NCBI GenBank assembly: GCA_964390335.1
Contig: CAYMHU010000005.1
Coordinates: forward strand, 1-64,000
Direction: 5' to 3'
Length of the DNA stretch: 64,000 nt
DNA from: Granulosicoccus sp964390335
GTDB taxonomy: Bacteria > Pseudomonadota > Gammaproteobacteria > Granulosicoccales > Granulosicoccaceae
The position numbers and the translations under genes were made by a program. Shown here piece after piece: positions 49,935 through 58,791 of the stretch (positions are counted from its first letter, which is position 1; each line of letters begins with the position of its first letter). Under the pieces are notes generated by a model. It did not search any database. It was not told the DNA's origin and saw nothing but the letters and a program-made list of their open reading frames with translations.

Positions 49935-52663
49935 CAATCGAATTTGAAGTGAACGGCAAACCCACACGGGTTTCGGCGTCTCCAATCGCGCGTTTGTCGG
50001 ATGTGCTCCGTGATGAATTGGAGTTCAGTGGAACTAAAGTTGGTTGTAATGCAGGTGATTGTGGTGCTTGCACTGTGCTGATTAATGGCGATCCGGTTTG
50101 CAGCTGTTTAACGGCGGTGGGGCAAGTGGCCGGCAGCTCTGTAGAAACAGTAGAAGGACTGTCAACAAACAATACATTAAGTTTATTGCAAAAAAGTTTT
50201 TTACACCATGGCGCAGCTCAGTGTGGGATCTGTACGCCTGGAATGTTAATGGCAGCGCAAGCGCTACTACAGAAAGAACAACACCCGTCACGTGAACAAG
50301 TAGAAGATGCTTTGGGCGGTGTGCTGTGCCGATGCACGGGGTACAGCAAAATAATTGATGCTGTAATGCATACCAATAAATTTGAATCTCAAGATATTAT
50401 CCCCGACGCGGGTGCAAGTGTAGGTAAAGCCATATTGCACTTAGATGGTGTTCCCAAAGTGTCAGGCGAACTCAAGTTTGGTGCTGATACAGTGCCTGCT
50501 AATGCTTTATCGGTAAAAGTTATTCGCAGCCCTTATCATAACGCCGACTTCACTATCGTAAACAAGCAAGCATTTCTTGACGCGCACTCTGGCATTGAAT
50601 GCGTGCTTGATGCCAGTGACATAGCAGGCAAGAACTGTTTTGGTGTTATACCTCCCTTTGCCGATCAACCGGTATTCGCCGAAGGACGAGCACGTTATCG
50701 TGGAGAAGCCGTTGCGGCTATTGTTGGTGAATCGGAGGCAATAGCTGCGTTAACAGCAGAGCAATACCCTGTCAGTTGGTCTGAACAGCCTCATGCCTTG
50801 CTACCCGACGCAGCGCTTAAATCGAACACCGCACCGATACATGCTAGCCGACACAACAATGAATTGATTCGTGGTGTTGTGGAACGGGGTGATGTCGATA
50901 CGTTTATGGATCAGGCTGAGTACACTACAACGGTGCATACTTCCACGCCTTTTGTAGAACATGGCTATATAGAACCCGAAGCCGGGTATGCAAGCAGAGA
51001 AGGCGACAGACTGATCGTTTGTGGCTGTACTCAAGCCGCTCAAATGGATAGAGATTCTCTGGCAGAGATTCTGGATTTACCGCTAGATTCTATACGCGTA
51101 AAACCATCTGCATGCGGTGGTGGGTTTGGTTCTAAACTGGATTTATCATTTCAACCTTATATCGCGCTTGCTGCGTGGGTTACTGGAAAACCAGCAACAA
51201 TTGTGTACGACCGCACCGAATCAATGCGATCAACCACGAAACGCCATCCTTCGCAAATTGAATTAACCGCTGCGTGTGATCGCTCAGGAAAAATTATCGC
51301 ATTCGACTTTAACGGTGTTTTCAACACCGGTGCTTACGCCAGCTGGGGACCAACTGTCGCTAATAGAGTGCCGGTGCATGCATCCGGTCCGTACTATATG
51401 CCGAACTACCGAGCGCGAAGCATTGCTGTGCATACCAACACGCCACCGGCCGGAGCCTTCAGAGGCTTTGGTGTGCCACAAGCTGCCGTTGCGCAAGAAT
51501 GCGCGTTCGATGAATTGGCTGATCAAATCAACATGGATAAATTGGAGTTCAGGTTGATTAACGCGTTGCGCAACAGTCAGCCAACGGTTACCGGTCATGT
51601 TATGGATTCCGGTATCGGTATTGTTGAGTGTCTTGAAGCACTCAAGCCCGCTTGGCAAAGCGCGTTGGATAATTGTGCCGAATACAATACGAGTGCTGGT
51701 CATCTTAGAAAAGGGGTTGGTTTAGCCTCTTGTTGGTATGGCTGCGGCAATACGTCGATCTCTAATCCGTCCACTGTGCGGTTTGGAATAACCGGTGAAG
51801 GAAAGGTTGTGTTGCATCAAGGTGCTATGGATATCGGTCAAGGCAGCAACACCATCATTACTCAAATTGCCGCGGATGCGTTAGGCGTGCCTGTGCACTC
51901 CATCGATATCATCGATTGCGATACAGACTTAACTCCTGATTGCGGCAAAACATCGGGCTCAAGGCAAACCTATGTTACCGGCTCGGCAGCAAAGTTGGCT
52001 GGCGAGGCATTGCGGGCTTCTATACTCAGGCGGTGCAATATGGGCGAAGAGAGTCTGATCTCTATAAGCGACGCCACTATTAATATCAGCACCAGTGATA
52101 CAAACGCAGTAATCGACCTACAGGAACTGAAATCAAACGAATTTGGGTATGTGTTGATGGCGGAAGAAACCTATGATCCACCAACAGAACCGCTCGATAA
52201 AAAAGGCCAAGGTGTACCCTATGCTGTGTATGGTTATGGGGCGCAACTTGTTGAGCTCACCGTTGATACCACCTTGGGTACGGTTAAGCTCGATAACATC
52301 ACAACCGCTCATGATGTAGGTCAAGCCATTAACCCAAAGTTGATAGAAGGGCAAATTGAAGGTGGTGTTGCACAAGGGATTGGTATGGCGTTAATGGAAG
52401 AGTATGTGCCAGGGCGAACCGAAAATTTACATGACTACTTAATACCCACTATCGGCGATGTACCCCCGTTCAACAATATTATTGTTGAAGTACCAGATGC
52501 CGAGGGTCCTTATGGGGCAAAGGGTCTTGGTGAGCATGTGCTGATTCCCACTGCGCCTGCCATAGTGAACGCCATTCGCCATGCTACAGGGGCCATTGTC
52601 AGAGATTTGCCAGCAACACCAGATAAGGTGCTGGCTGCAATCAAAGCCGTGAAACCCGTGTAA
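49931..52663 (+). CDS. Molybdenum hydroxylase, fused [2Fe-2S] and molybdopterin subunit
   Basis: 910 residues. Residues 1-160: plant-type ferredoxin domain (GCNAGDCGACTVLINGDPVCSCL) and second cluster domain (QCGICTPGMLMAAQALL, GGVLCRCTGYSKI). From ~165: aldehyde oxidase/xanthine dehydrogenase a/b hammerhead and molybdopterin-binding domains (FVEHGYIEPEAGYA, CGGGFGSKLDLSFQPY, TPPAGAFRGFGVPQA, DIGQGSNTIITQIAADAL), ending in GPYGAKGLGEHVLIPTAPAIVNAI, whose KGLGE holds the catalytic glutamate. Fusion of small and large subunit is unusual compared with three-subunit enzymes. Operon mates dgoK and dgoA suggest an aldose or related carbonyl as substrate rather than a purine (inference). Confidence 0.9.
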   Translation: MTIEFEVNGKPTRVSASPIARLSDVLRDELEFSGTKVGCNAGDCGACTVLINGDPVCSCLTAVGQVAGSSVETVEGLSTNNTLSLLQKSFLHHGAAQCGICTPGMLMAAQALLQKEQHPSREQVEDALGGVLCRCTGYSKIIDAVMHTNKFESQDIIPDAGASVGKAILHLDGVPKVSGELKFGADTVPANALSVKVIRSPYHNADFTIVNKQAFLDAHSGIECVLDASDIAGKNCFGVIPPFADQPVFAEGRARYRGEAVAAIVGESEAIAALTAEQYPVSWSEQPHALLPDAALKSNTAPIHASRHNNELIRGVVERGDVDTFMDQAEYTTTVHTSTPFVEHGYIEPEAGYASREGDRLIVCGCTQAAQMDRDSLAEILDLPLDSIRVKPSACGGGFGSKLDLSFQPYIALAAWVTGKPATIVYDRTESMRSTTKRHPSQIELTAACDRSGKIIAFDFNGVFNTGAYASWGPTVANRVPVHASGPYYMPNYRARSIAVHTNTPPAGAFRGFGVPQAAVAQECAFDELADQINMDKLEFRLINALRNSQPTVTGHVMDSGIGIVECLEALKPAWQSALDNCAEYNTSAGHLRKGVGLASCWYGCGNTSISNPSTVRFGITGEGKVVLHQGAMDIGQGSNTIITQIAADALGVPVHSIDIIDCDTDLTPDCGKTSGSRQTYVTGSAAKLAGEALRASILRRCNMGEESLISISDATINISTSDTNAVIDLQELKSNEFGYVLMAEETYDPPTEPLDKKGQGVPYAVYGYGAQLVELTVDTTLGTVKLDNITTAHDVGQAINPKLIEGQIEGGVAQGIGMALMEEYVPGRTENLHDYLIPTIGDVPPFNNIIVEVPDAEGPYGAKGLGEHVLIPTAPAIVNAIRHATGAIVRDLPATPDKVLAAIKAVKPV

Positions 52664-52667
52664 AACC

Positions 52668-53627
52668 ATGTCGCCAGATCGATCTGTTGTGAACGATAGT
52701 CGCCCCAGTTTGGTTGCCATTGATTGGGGAACATCCAGCTTTCGCTTGTGGGTTTTAAATTCTGCGGCGCAGGTTCTAGCAAAGTCGTCAGGGCCATTTG
52801 GCATGGCCAGTGTAGCGCCTGGTGGTTTTAACAATGTGCTAGAGGAACAGCTGCAGAATTTACAAATAACCGAACATATCCCCGTGATTATTTGCGGTAT
52901 GGCAGGAGCCGCACAAGGTTGGGTTGATGCCGGCTACGTAAATATTCCCGATTCACTGAGCGCAATCGCTTTGCATGCTATTGATGCACCCACCACTCAG
53001 CGCAAAGTAAAGATCTTACCCGGTGTAGCGACAGCATTGGATGCCGAGCCAGATGTGATGCGTGGTGAGGAAACCATCTTAATGGGTGCTTTACTCGATG
53101 AAGTGAGCGGGACCGTTTGTTTGCCCGGTACCCACAGTAAATGGGCAGTATTGGATAACGAGGCTATAACCTCATTTTCAACTGCATTAACAGGTGAGCT
53201 GTTTGGACTTCTACAAACTCACTCAACGTTAAGCGTATTCTTGCAGAATGCAAACGGTGAATCATCAAGACCTATCGATGCTTCAAATCCGATTTTTCGC
53301 AATGCTGTAGAGCGCTCACTCAGGGAACCAGAGCATGCGTTACAACGGCTATTCTCAATTCGGGCGACGGCACTTCGATTAGGTCGTCGTACCGAAGAAT
53401 CAAGCAGTGATTTATCCGGATTGTTAATTGGCTTAGAAATAGCGGGTATGCGCTCAAGGTATTCAAGTCCGATAACGTTGATTGCCGGTGGCTCACTGGG
53501 TGCGTTGTACAATGAAGCGTTACAGCTGGCTGGATTTGAGGTGAGTTGTTTAAGCAGTGAGGATACGGTTCGGCACGGTCTCGTTTGGGCTGCAAAGACG
53601 ATCTGGCCGGAACTCGCATTAACATAA
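52668..53627 (+). CDS. dgoK: 2-Dehydro-3-deoxygalactonokinase
   Basis: 319 residues. VAIDWGTSSFRLWVLNSAAQVL is the phosphate-1 loop of the family; GMAGAAQGWVDAGYVNIP, MRGEETILMGAL and CLPGTHSKWAVLDNEAITSFSTALTGELFGLL follow, with AGGSLGALYNEALQLAG near the C-terminus. Phosphorylates 2-keto-3-deoxygalactonate (KDGal) with ATP. It starts 5 bp after the molybdenum enzyme and stops 18 bp before dgoA: one operon. Confidence 0.92.
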   Translation: MSPDRSVVNDSRPSLVAIDWGTSSFRLWVLNSAAQVLAKSSGPFGMASVAPGGFNNVLEEQLQNLQITEHIPVIICGMAGAAQGWVDAGYVNIPDSLSAIALHAIDAPTTQRKVKILPGVATALDAEPDVMRGEETILMGALLDEVSGTVCLPGTHSKWAVLDNEAITSFSTALTGELFGLLQTHSTLSVFLQNANGESSRPIDASNPIFRNAVERSLREPEHALQRLFSIRATALRLGRRTEESSSDLSGLLIGLEIAGMRSRYSSPITLIAGGSLGALYNEALQLAGFEVSCLSSEDTVRHGLVWAAKTIWPELALT

Positions 53628-53644
53628 CTAAATAGGTTACTTGT

Positions 53645-54316
53645 ATGGGGCACACACCTGCATGGCATTCACTTAATCGCAAACTTGTCGCGATTTTGCG
53701 TGGCATAACACCGAGCGAGGTAGTGCCGTATTTGGATATTTTGATTGCAGAAGGGTTTAACGCAATAGAAATACCGCTTAATTCGCCCAATGCATTTGAA
53801 TCTATCGACATCGCGGTACAGCACCTCAATAGCACTGCACCCGATCAATGTTTAGTTGGTGCCGGTACTGTACTTAACGCCGAAGACGTGCAACAGTTGC
53901 ATAAGCTTGGCGCAAACTTAATTGTGTCGCCCAATACTGATGTCACTGTTATCGAGTCGGCAGCAGCGTTGGGTCTGACCAGTATTCCCGGTTGTTATAC
54001 CGCTACTGAATGTTTCACCGCAATAAACGCTGGTGCCACCGCGTTGAAACTATTTCCTGCTTCGAATCTCGGGCCATCAGGTATTGGTGCATTAATGGCT
54101 GTTCTGCCTAAAGATATCGATATTTGCGCGGTAGGCGGTATCGATTCAACTGACTTTGCCGAGTATGCAAAAGTGGGGGTCGCGGGGTTTGGTCTGGGTT
54201 CGTGTCTGTACAAAAGTGGTATTTCGCAAATGGAATTTACGCTAAAAGCGTCGGTCATTTGTTCTAGCTACGATGCACAATACGGAGCATCCTCCGCTGG
54301 AGGATTGAGTTTGTGA
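53645..54316 (+). CDS. dgoA: 2-Dehydro-3-deoxy-6-phosphogalactonate aldolase
   Basis: 223 residues. Class I aldolase of the KDPG/KDPGal group: KLVAILRGITPSEVVPYLDILIAEGFNAIEIPLNSPNAFESI, VGAGTVLNAEDVQQL, LIVSPNTDVTVIESA, GCYTATECFTAINAGATALKLFPAS with the Schiff-base lysine in LKLFPA, and CAVGGIDSTDFAEY. Cleaves KDPGal to pyruvate and glyceraldehyde 3-phosphate. The last codons overlap a perfect 7-bp hairpin (ATCCTCC, GCT, GGAGGAT, 54289-54305). Confidence 0.93.
   Translation: MGHTPAWHSLNRKLVAILRGITPSEVVPYLDILIAEGFNAIEIPLNSPNAFESIDIAVQHLNSTAPDQCLVGAGTVLNAEDVQQLHKLGANLIVSPNTDVTVIESAAALGLTSIPGCYTATECFTAINAGATALKLFPASNLGPSGIGALMAVLPKDIDICAVGGIDSTDFAEYAKVGVAGFGLGSCLYKSGISQMEFTLKASVICSSYDAQYGASSAGGLSL
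54289..54305 (+). terminator. Hairpin at the 3' end of dgoA, possible terminator
   Basis: ATCCTCC-GCT-GGAGGAT, perfect 7-bp stem inside the last codons of dgoA, followed by TGAGTTTGTG, a weak U-tract. Convergent gene 54353 lies beyond. Termination is plausible, not certain. Confidence 0.4.
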
Positions 54317-54352
54317 ACAATACAAGTCCGCTAATTAATTAAACCGATTGCA

Positions 54353-55249
54353 CTAAGTGGTGGCCAGTCGGCGGTGTCGGTGCCATGCGTACAAACCAGC
54401 GGTCACAATGATCCCTGTGCCTAAAAGGGTCCATCCGTCTGGTAGCTGACCAAACACTAAATAACCATACAACGTTGCCCAGATTATCAAGGTGTAGTGG
54501 GTGGGTGCGAGAACCGAGGCTTCGGTTACTTCCAGCGCTTTTATGATAAAGATCTCGCCCAGCGCGCCTGTTATTGCGAGCGAGGCCAGTATTAGCCAGA
54601 TTGTTAAACTTGGAGGCCATTGCCAAACAAACAACAGTGGAATAGAAATAACTACGCTGCCTGCAAGGGCTGTGTAAGTAATGGTTGTGATCGTTGGATC
54701 GGAATCAGCTAGTAGGCGACCCACGACTTGTCGCAAGGCATAGAAGAACGCTGCCAAAATCACCAACATGACCGCAGGATGAATGACGCCCAAACCCGGT
54801 CGTACAATAATAAGTGCGCCGATAAAACCAATTACAATTGCGGACCAGCGTTTTACACCGATTTTTTCACCAAGCACGGCCGCGCCTAGTAAGGTGACGA
54901 GAAACGGCGCAATGAAGCTTGCCGCAACGGCATCGGCCAGAGCCACATACCGTAGCGCGAATACAAATAACAGTGCAGAACATATCGCCAAAGAGCCTCT
55001 GCCAAGCTGTAAAAGCAGATTGTTGGTTTTTAGAATAGCTGGACCGTGCCAGTACAGTAGAAACAAAACGCCAACAAGTAGGCCAATTTGTCGAAACCAT
55101 ATTATCTGCACTGGATGCAAGGAGTCTGTCAGCAGCTTGGCTTGCATATCCGTAACGCCAAACATAAACAATCCGACCAACATCAGCAGAATGCCGTGTT
55201 TGCTGTTTTGTCGGATTGGCACGCTTCGATGTTGCTCTGAATCGGGCAT
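54353..55249 (-). CDS. EamA/DMT-superfamily transporter
   Basis: 298 residues, ten membrane segments; HGILLMLVGLFMFGVTDMQAKLLTDSLHPVQIIWFRQIGLLVG opens the first EamA repeat and VMLVILAAFFYALRQVVGRLLADSD the second. Similar in layout to the EamA proteins at 21197 and 37732. Substrate unknown. Convergent with dgoA, so not part of that operon. Confidence 0.83.
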   Translation of the reverse strand: MPDSEQHRSVPIRQNSKHGILLMLVGLFMFGVTDMQAKLLTDSLHPVQIIWFRQIGLLVGVLFLLYWHGPAILKTNNLLLQLGRGSLAICSALLFVFALRYVALADAVAASFIAPFLVTLLGAAVLGEKIGVKRWSAIVIGFIGALIIVRPGLGVIHPAVMLVILAAFFYALRQVVGRLLADSDPTITTITYTALAGSVVISIPLLFVWQWPPSLTIWLILASLAITGALGEIFIIKALEVTEASVLAPTHYTLIIWATLYGYLVFGQLPDGWTLLGTGIIVTAGLYAWHRHRRLATT

Positions 55250-55442
55250 TCAGTAAGTTGTCGGGGGTAAATTAGGGCTTAGAGTTGTGCAACAAAAAAA
55301 ACGAAATTTCAGCTTTTCAATTGCGCTCGCATTCGGCCTCTAGCATATCACTTGCTTACAAGGGTGGTCATTCTATTTTGACCTGCTTGGTTTGGATTAG
55401 ATTGGTTTGGTTTGTGGCGGCTGGGTGTTGTGAGGTTAACAG

Positions 55443-55466
55443 CTTGGTTCAATCCATTGAACCAAG
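55443..55466. promoter_or_regulatory. Perfect 10-bp inverted repeat in spacer
   Basis: CTTGGTTCAA-TCCA-TTGAACCAAG lies in the 241-bp gap between the start of the EamA gene and the end of the DHH gene. No U-tract on either strand, so it is either a factor-dependent terminator for the minus-strand DHH gene or a protein-binding site. The rest of the gap shows no gene. Confidence 0.4.
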
Positions 55467-55490
55467 GCGTCAAGATAATTACGTGAAAGG

Positions 55491-56447
55491 TTAGCTTGCT
55501 TTGCGTAAATCTTTATTCTTTTCATCGTCATTGATGGCAGTGACTAATTCCTGCAGCACTGAATCGGCTATGTCATGATCCACTTGGCAGGTGCCTGCCG
55601 CAGCGTGTCCACCACCGCCGTACCTTAACATGAGGTTACCAACGTTCGTAGCACACGTGCGGTCGAAAATAGATTTGCCCGTAGCGAATACAGTATTTTG
55701 ATTCTTAAAACCACTCATGCGATGAATAGATATGTTGCATTGTGGGAATGCTGCGTAGATGTAGAACCGGCTACCAGGGTAAATCGTTTCTTCCTTGGTT
55801 AAATCTAAGACCACCAGATTCTCATACACCGTGCTGCAACGATCAATTTGCTCTTTGAATTGCTCTTGATACATTTCGTATAAATCTACCCGCTCTTTGA
55901 TGTCGGGAAGAGTAAGAATTTCGTCAATGGTGCGATCCTTACAGTAGTCAATTAAATCCATCATAAGAGCGTAATTGGAAATTCTGAAATCATGAAAACG
56001 ACCCAATCCGGTTCTGGAATCCATTAGCAAATTCAATAATTCCCAGTTTTGCGGTTGAATAACTTCATCCATCGTGAATTGCGCGGAGTCAGCTTTATCC
56101 ACCGCTTCCATCATATCGTCCCAAGATGCAGGGAACGTATCGTGGCCACCATAGTGTTTCCAAACAATGCGTGCGGCAGACGCCGCCTCATGATCGATGA
56201 CATAATTAGTCGCCGATGAGTCGTTTCGATTTTTCTCGGACTCGTGATGATCAAAGACTATATGCGCGCTTGACACATACGGCAAATTGGTTGTGATGTC
56301 TTTGTTGGTAATCTCAATTTTGCCGTCTTGCATATCTTTCGGATGCACAAAGGCAATGTCATCGATAAGATCCAAGTGCTTAAGTAATACCGCGCACACC
56401 AAGCCGTCAAAATCACTGCGAGTAACTAGTCGATGCTTTCCTGCCAT
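55491..56447 (-). CDS. DHH-family phosphoesterase
   Basis: 318 residues. TRSDFDGLVCAVLLKHL (first metal-binding Asp), VFDHHESEKN (the DHH motif), and the DHHA1 substrate domain closing with NLMLRYGGGGHAAAGTCQV (GGGGH). Exopolyphosphatase/nanoRNase-type fold; the extended middle part (~130-240) with many acidic helices is not the usual NrnA layout. Likely hydrolyses a nucleotide-like or polyphosphate substrate with Mn2+; specificity unknown. Monocistronic on the minus strand. Confidence 0.85.
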   Translation of the reverse strand: MAGKHRLVTRSDFDGLVCAVLLKHLDLIDDIAFVHPKDMQDGKIEITNKDITTNLPYVSSAHIVFDHHESEKNRNDSSATNYVIDHEAASAARIVWKHYGGHDTFPASWDDMMEAVDKADSAQFTMDEVIQPQNWELLNLLMDSRTGLGRFHDFRISNYALMMDLIDYCKDRTIDEILTLPDIKERVDLYEMYQEQFKEQIDRCSTVYENLVVLDLTKEETIYPGSRFYIYAAFPQCNISIHRMSGFKNQNTVFATGKSIFDRTCATNVGNLMLRYGGGGHAAAGTCQVDHDIADSVLQELVTAINDDEKNKDLRKAS

Positions 56448-56560
56448 GTCCGTGAGCCCGTTTCTTGATTATTAGTGGTATTGGTATCGGCAAATCAATT
56501 CAAGCCTTGCACCTCAGGGTGATCGCTGTAACACCTAAAAATAGACTGGTTGTACAAAAC

Positions 56561-56576
56561 CGTGACCAGAGTCACA
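56561..56576. promoter_or_regulatory. CRP/FNR-family-like palindrome
   Basis: CGTGACCAGAGTCACA fits the TGTGA-N6-TCACA pattern with one mismatch. It stands 114 bp before the DHH start and 5 bp after the grdB-like gene's end. A single match in non-coding DNA is weak evidence. Confidence 0.3.
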
Positions 56577-56580
56577 TAAG

Positions 56581-57492
56581 TCAGGGCGTTTTGCTGTTTT
56601 GGCGTTTGCGTTTCGCTATCGCTTTACCTTCATCAAACGCTCTCTTTCGCTTGATGATTTCCGCTTCAGTGAGTTTATCAGCGTTGGAGTAATCGTCTTT
56701 CCAATTGGATTTACCTTCCCATTGAAACGGAGACTGGACCGTGGTTCTGGCTTTTGTTGCGCTTTCAGCGGTTGTTAGTGCCAAGTGTAATATATCTGTT
56801 TGACTGCGTTTGTTGTGAGGTATGCCAGCTGAATTTCCCAATGGAAAATCATTAAATACAAAGCGTGGCACGCCAACGTTTTCAACAATGTCTTTGGCGC
56901 ACCCCATAACTACCGAAACGATACCGGCTTCTTCTAACGCGCGTGCAGCCAATGACACGCTTTGATGGCATACGGGGCAGTTTGGCACTAACAGGGCAAT
57001 ATCAACGCCATCAGTGTTGCATTGATTGGTTAACACCACGCAATCTGTGTCTATGGTGGTTCGTTTAGATCGGTTGGTAGGCAGTCCATAAAAATGTGGA
57101 CCAACTTCTTTTATTCGTTTCTCTTTGGCAGCTGCATGCAATGCTTCTAATGGAAAATAGGCGCCGAGATCATCCGCATAGGTGTGATCTCGATCTATGG
57201 CAATGTGTGAAATCCGTAAATCGGGCGTACTGGCTGTGGATTCATAATAAACACTAAAAAACTTGGCGTCGGCGTTAAGTGGTGCATCCGGACCTTGATC
57301 ACCCTTGTCTGCCCGGTAGGGCGCTGCTGTGGTGACTATAGCGACTCTGCAATCAGCTAACGGCTTACGCATTGGCGCGAACGGAACGGTGTCATAGTGA
57401 GCCCATTTATACGGTGCGCCATAACCCAGTTTTAAATAGTAGTCGCGCGTACGCTGCATGTACGGCAACGCATCGTTTTTATGTTCAGGCAC
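56581..57492 (-). CDS. GrdB-like reductase protein without selenocysteine
   Basis: 303 residues from GTG 57492. Resembles the glycine/sarcosine/betaine reductase component B family: MQRTRDYYLKLGYGAPYKWAHYD, VAIVTTAAPYRADKGDQGP, ISHIAIDRDHTYADDLGAYFPLEALHAAA, VDIALLVPNCPVCHQSVSLAARALEEAGIVSVVMGCAKDIVENVGVPRFVFNDFPLGNSAG. Selenocysteine is absent; PNCPVCHQS holds two cysteines at the corresponding place. True GrdB acts with GrdA and GrdC, none of which are in the window. Its start lies 8 bases inside the previous gene, so it is translationally coupled to a sulfur-transport-type operon. A C-terminal basic tail (KRKRAFDEGKAIAKRKR) is unusual. Confidence 0.75.
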   Translation of the reverse strand: MPEHKNDALPYMQRTRDYYLKLGYGAPYKWAHYDTVPFAPMRKPLADCRVAIVTTAAPYRADKGDQGPDAPLNADAKFFSVYYESTASTPDLRISHIAIDRDHTYADDLGAYFPLEALHAAAKEKRIKEVGPHFYGLPTNRSKRTTIDTDCVVLTNQCNTDGVDIALLVPNCPVCHQSVSLAARALEEAGIVSVVMGCAKDIVENVGVPRFVFNDFPLGNSAGIPHNKRSQTDILHLALTTAESATKARTTVQSPFQWEGKSNWKDDYSNADKLTEAEIIKRKRAFDEGKAIAKRKRQNSKTP

Positions 57493-57895
57493 TGAATTTT
57501 CTCGCGGCGAACATGCCGACGACCATGGCTATTCCGAAAATGATTGCGGACGACGGTGCTGCCGTTATTGCAGCGATGGCTGGCCCCGGACACAGTCCTA
57601 CTAAACCCCATCCTAAACCGAACAACACAGCACCTTGTATCAGTGGCTTGTCTATGTCAGTTCTGGTTGGTAAACGGAATTCAAGGTCAAACATTGGGGT
57701 TACATATAATTTCGATGCATAACGGTAGCCGATAGTCGTTACAAGCACAGCCCCCGCCATAACAAAAGCAAGGGATGGATCCCATTGTCCAAATAAATCC
57801 AGGAAGCCAATGACCTTTGCAGGGTTGATCATACCAGATACAATCAAGCCCAATCCAAACAGCAAGCCGGTTAGAAAGATATAAATATTTTTCAT
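57485..57895 (-). CDS. YeeE/YedE-family inner-membrane protein (DUF6691)
   Basis: 136 residues, four membrane segments. NIYIFLTGLLFGLGLIVSGMINPAKVIGFLDLFGQWDPSLAFVMAGAV and GAVLFGLGWGLVGLCPGPAIAAI (the GLCPGP cysteine motif). Half of a two-part YeeE/YedE unit; relatives import thiosulfate or take part in sulfide/sulfite handling. TAATG overlap with the upstream half. Confidence 0.88.
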   Translation of the reverse strand: MKNIYIFLTGLLFGLGLIVSGMINPAKVIGFLDLFGQWDPSLAFVMAGAVLVTTIGYRYASKLYVTPMFDLEFRLPTRTDIDKPLIQGAVLFGLGWGLVGLCPGPAIAAITAAPSSAIIFGIAMVVGMFAARKFSA

Positions 57896-58317
57896 TATGC
57901 TGTTCCGGTGAATAATTTAGCCACCAGTACCGTGACGATTGCGCTGAGCATGAAAATCCCAGTGGCAATAGCCGATCGGGTAGACAAACGTGATAGACCA
58001 CAGACGCCATGTCCGGATGTGCAACCATTGCCTAGCACTGTGCCAAAACCCACGAGCAAACCACCGATTATTAACAATAAGGGATTGGCTGTGATATCAA
58101 CTGTTGGTGTTTTGCCGCTGTATAAAATGGCTAAAGGTGCGGCACACAATATACCGATGATGAATACCACTCGCCAGCTCCAGTCACTACTGACCGGTGG
58201 TGTTAAACGACTGGCGATACCACTGATACCCATTACGCGCCCATTTAAGATGTATAACAACACAGCGGATGCACCGATCATCATTCCGCCAATTAGAGCA
58301 AGTGCAAAGTCATGCAT
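57895..58317 (-). CDS. YeeE/YedE-family inner-membrane protein
   Basis: 140 residues, four membrane segments, with the signature FGTVLGNGCTSGHGVCGLSRLSTRS, whose cysteines are thought to pass sulfur species. Paired with the DUF6691 half. Start lies 8 bases before the arsR stop, so the operon is continuous. Confidence 0.9.
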   Translation of the reverse strand: MHDFALALIGGMMIGASAVLLYILNGRVMGISGIASRLTPPVSSDWSWRVVFIIGILCAAPLAILYSGKTPTVDITANPLLLIIGGLLVGFGTVLGNGCTSGHGVCGLSRLSTRSAIATGIFMLSAIVTVLVAKLFTGTA

Positions 58318-58633
58318 TCAATTTTTCCTGTTTATCACGATTTTTACAGTAGGTTTCGTATAGATACGAGAGTAGGGATAAGAGGTTTTTATCCGAAATC
58401 GAATAGAAAATGGACTGACCTTGTCGTCTGGCATCAATCAAGCCCTCGCGCCGCAACAACGATAACTGTTGAGACATGGCAGGCGGCTTCAGTCCTAGTA
58501 ACTCACAAAGCTGCCCCACGCTTTTTTCAGATTCCACCAATTGACACAGAATCAACAAGCGGTTCGGAGCCGACAACATTTTCATTAAGTGGCTGACTTC
58601 GACTGCAGTTTGTTCCATGGCATTAATATTCAT
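58310..58633 (-). CDS. ArsR-family regulator (BigR/SqrR-like)
   Basis: 107 residues. Winged helix: MKMLSAPNRLLILCQLVESEKSVGQLCELLGLKPPAMSQQLSLLRREGLIDARRQGQSIFYSI. Cysteines in LLILCQLVE and near the C-terminus in ETYCKNRDK match the two-cysteine scheme of BigR/SqrR, which sense persulfide; QLCELLG has a third. Regulates the downstream yeeE-yedE-grdB-like genes by inference. Confidence 0.88.
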   Translation of the reverse strand: MNINAMEQTAVEVSHLMKMLSAPNRLLILCQLVESEKSVGQLCELLGLKPPAMSQQLSLLRREGLIDARRQGQSIFYSISDKNLLSLLSYLYETYCKNRDKQEKLNA

Positions 58634-58635
58634 AA

Positions 58636-58659
58636 TTCATTATATATGCAATTAATGAA
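58636..58659. promoter_or_regulatory. Candidate operator of the ArsR regulator
   Basis: TTCATT (58636-58641) and AATGAA (58654-58659) inverted around 12 AT-rich bases, directly before the arsR start at 58633. Place and AT-rich dyad are typical for ArsR/BigR autoregulation. Confidence 0.5.
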
Positions 58660-58791
58660 ATAATGTTGATAAACAGTTTTAAGTGTAAGCTATCGCAACC
58701 GAGTATCTCTTTGGCTATAACCCGTGTCAGCCATCGAAGGTGTCCGTATTAATTCTGGGTCAGCCCCGTTCAAATTAAATAATTCAATGTT

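Noticed and set aside
56581..57492. Selenocysteine in the GrdB-like protein
   Set aside because: No in-frame TGA occurs; the corresponding site is read as cysteine.
58750..58780. TTCTGGGTCAGCCCCGTTCAAAT before gnd, similar in style to the repeat at the nnr gap
   Set aside because: The match to TGGGGTCAGGTCTT is only partial (GGGTCAG) and there is no second copy or dyad, so a common element cannot be claimed.
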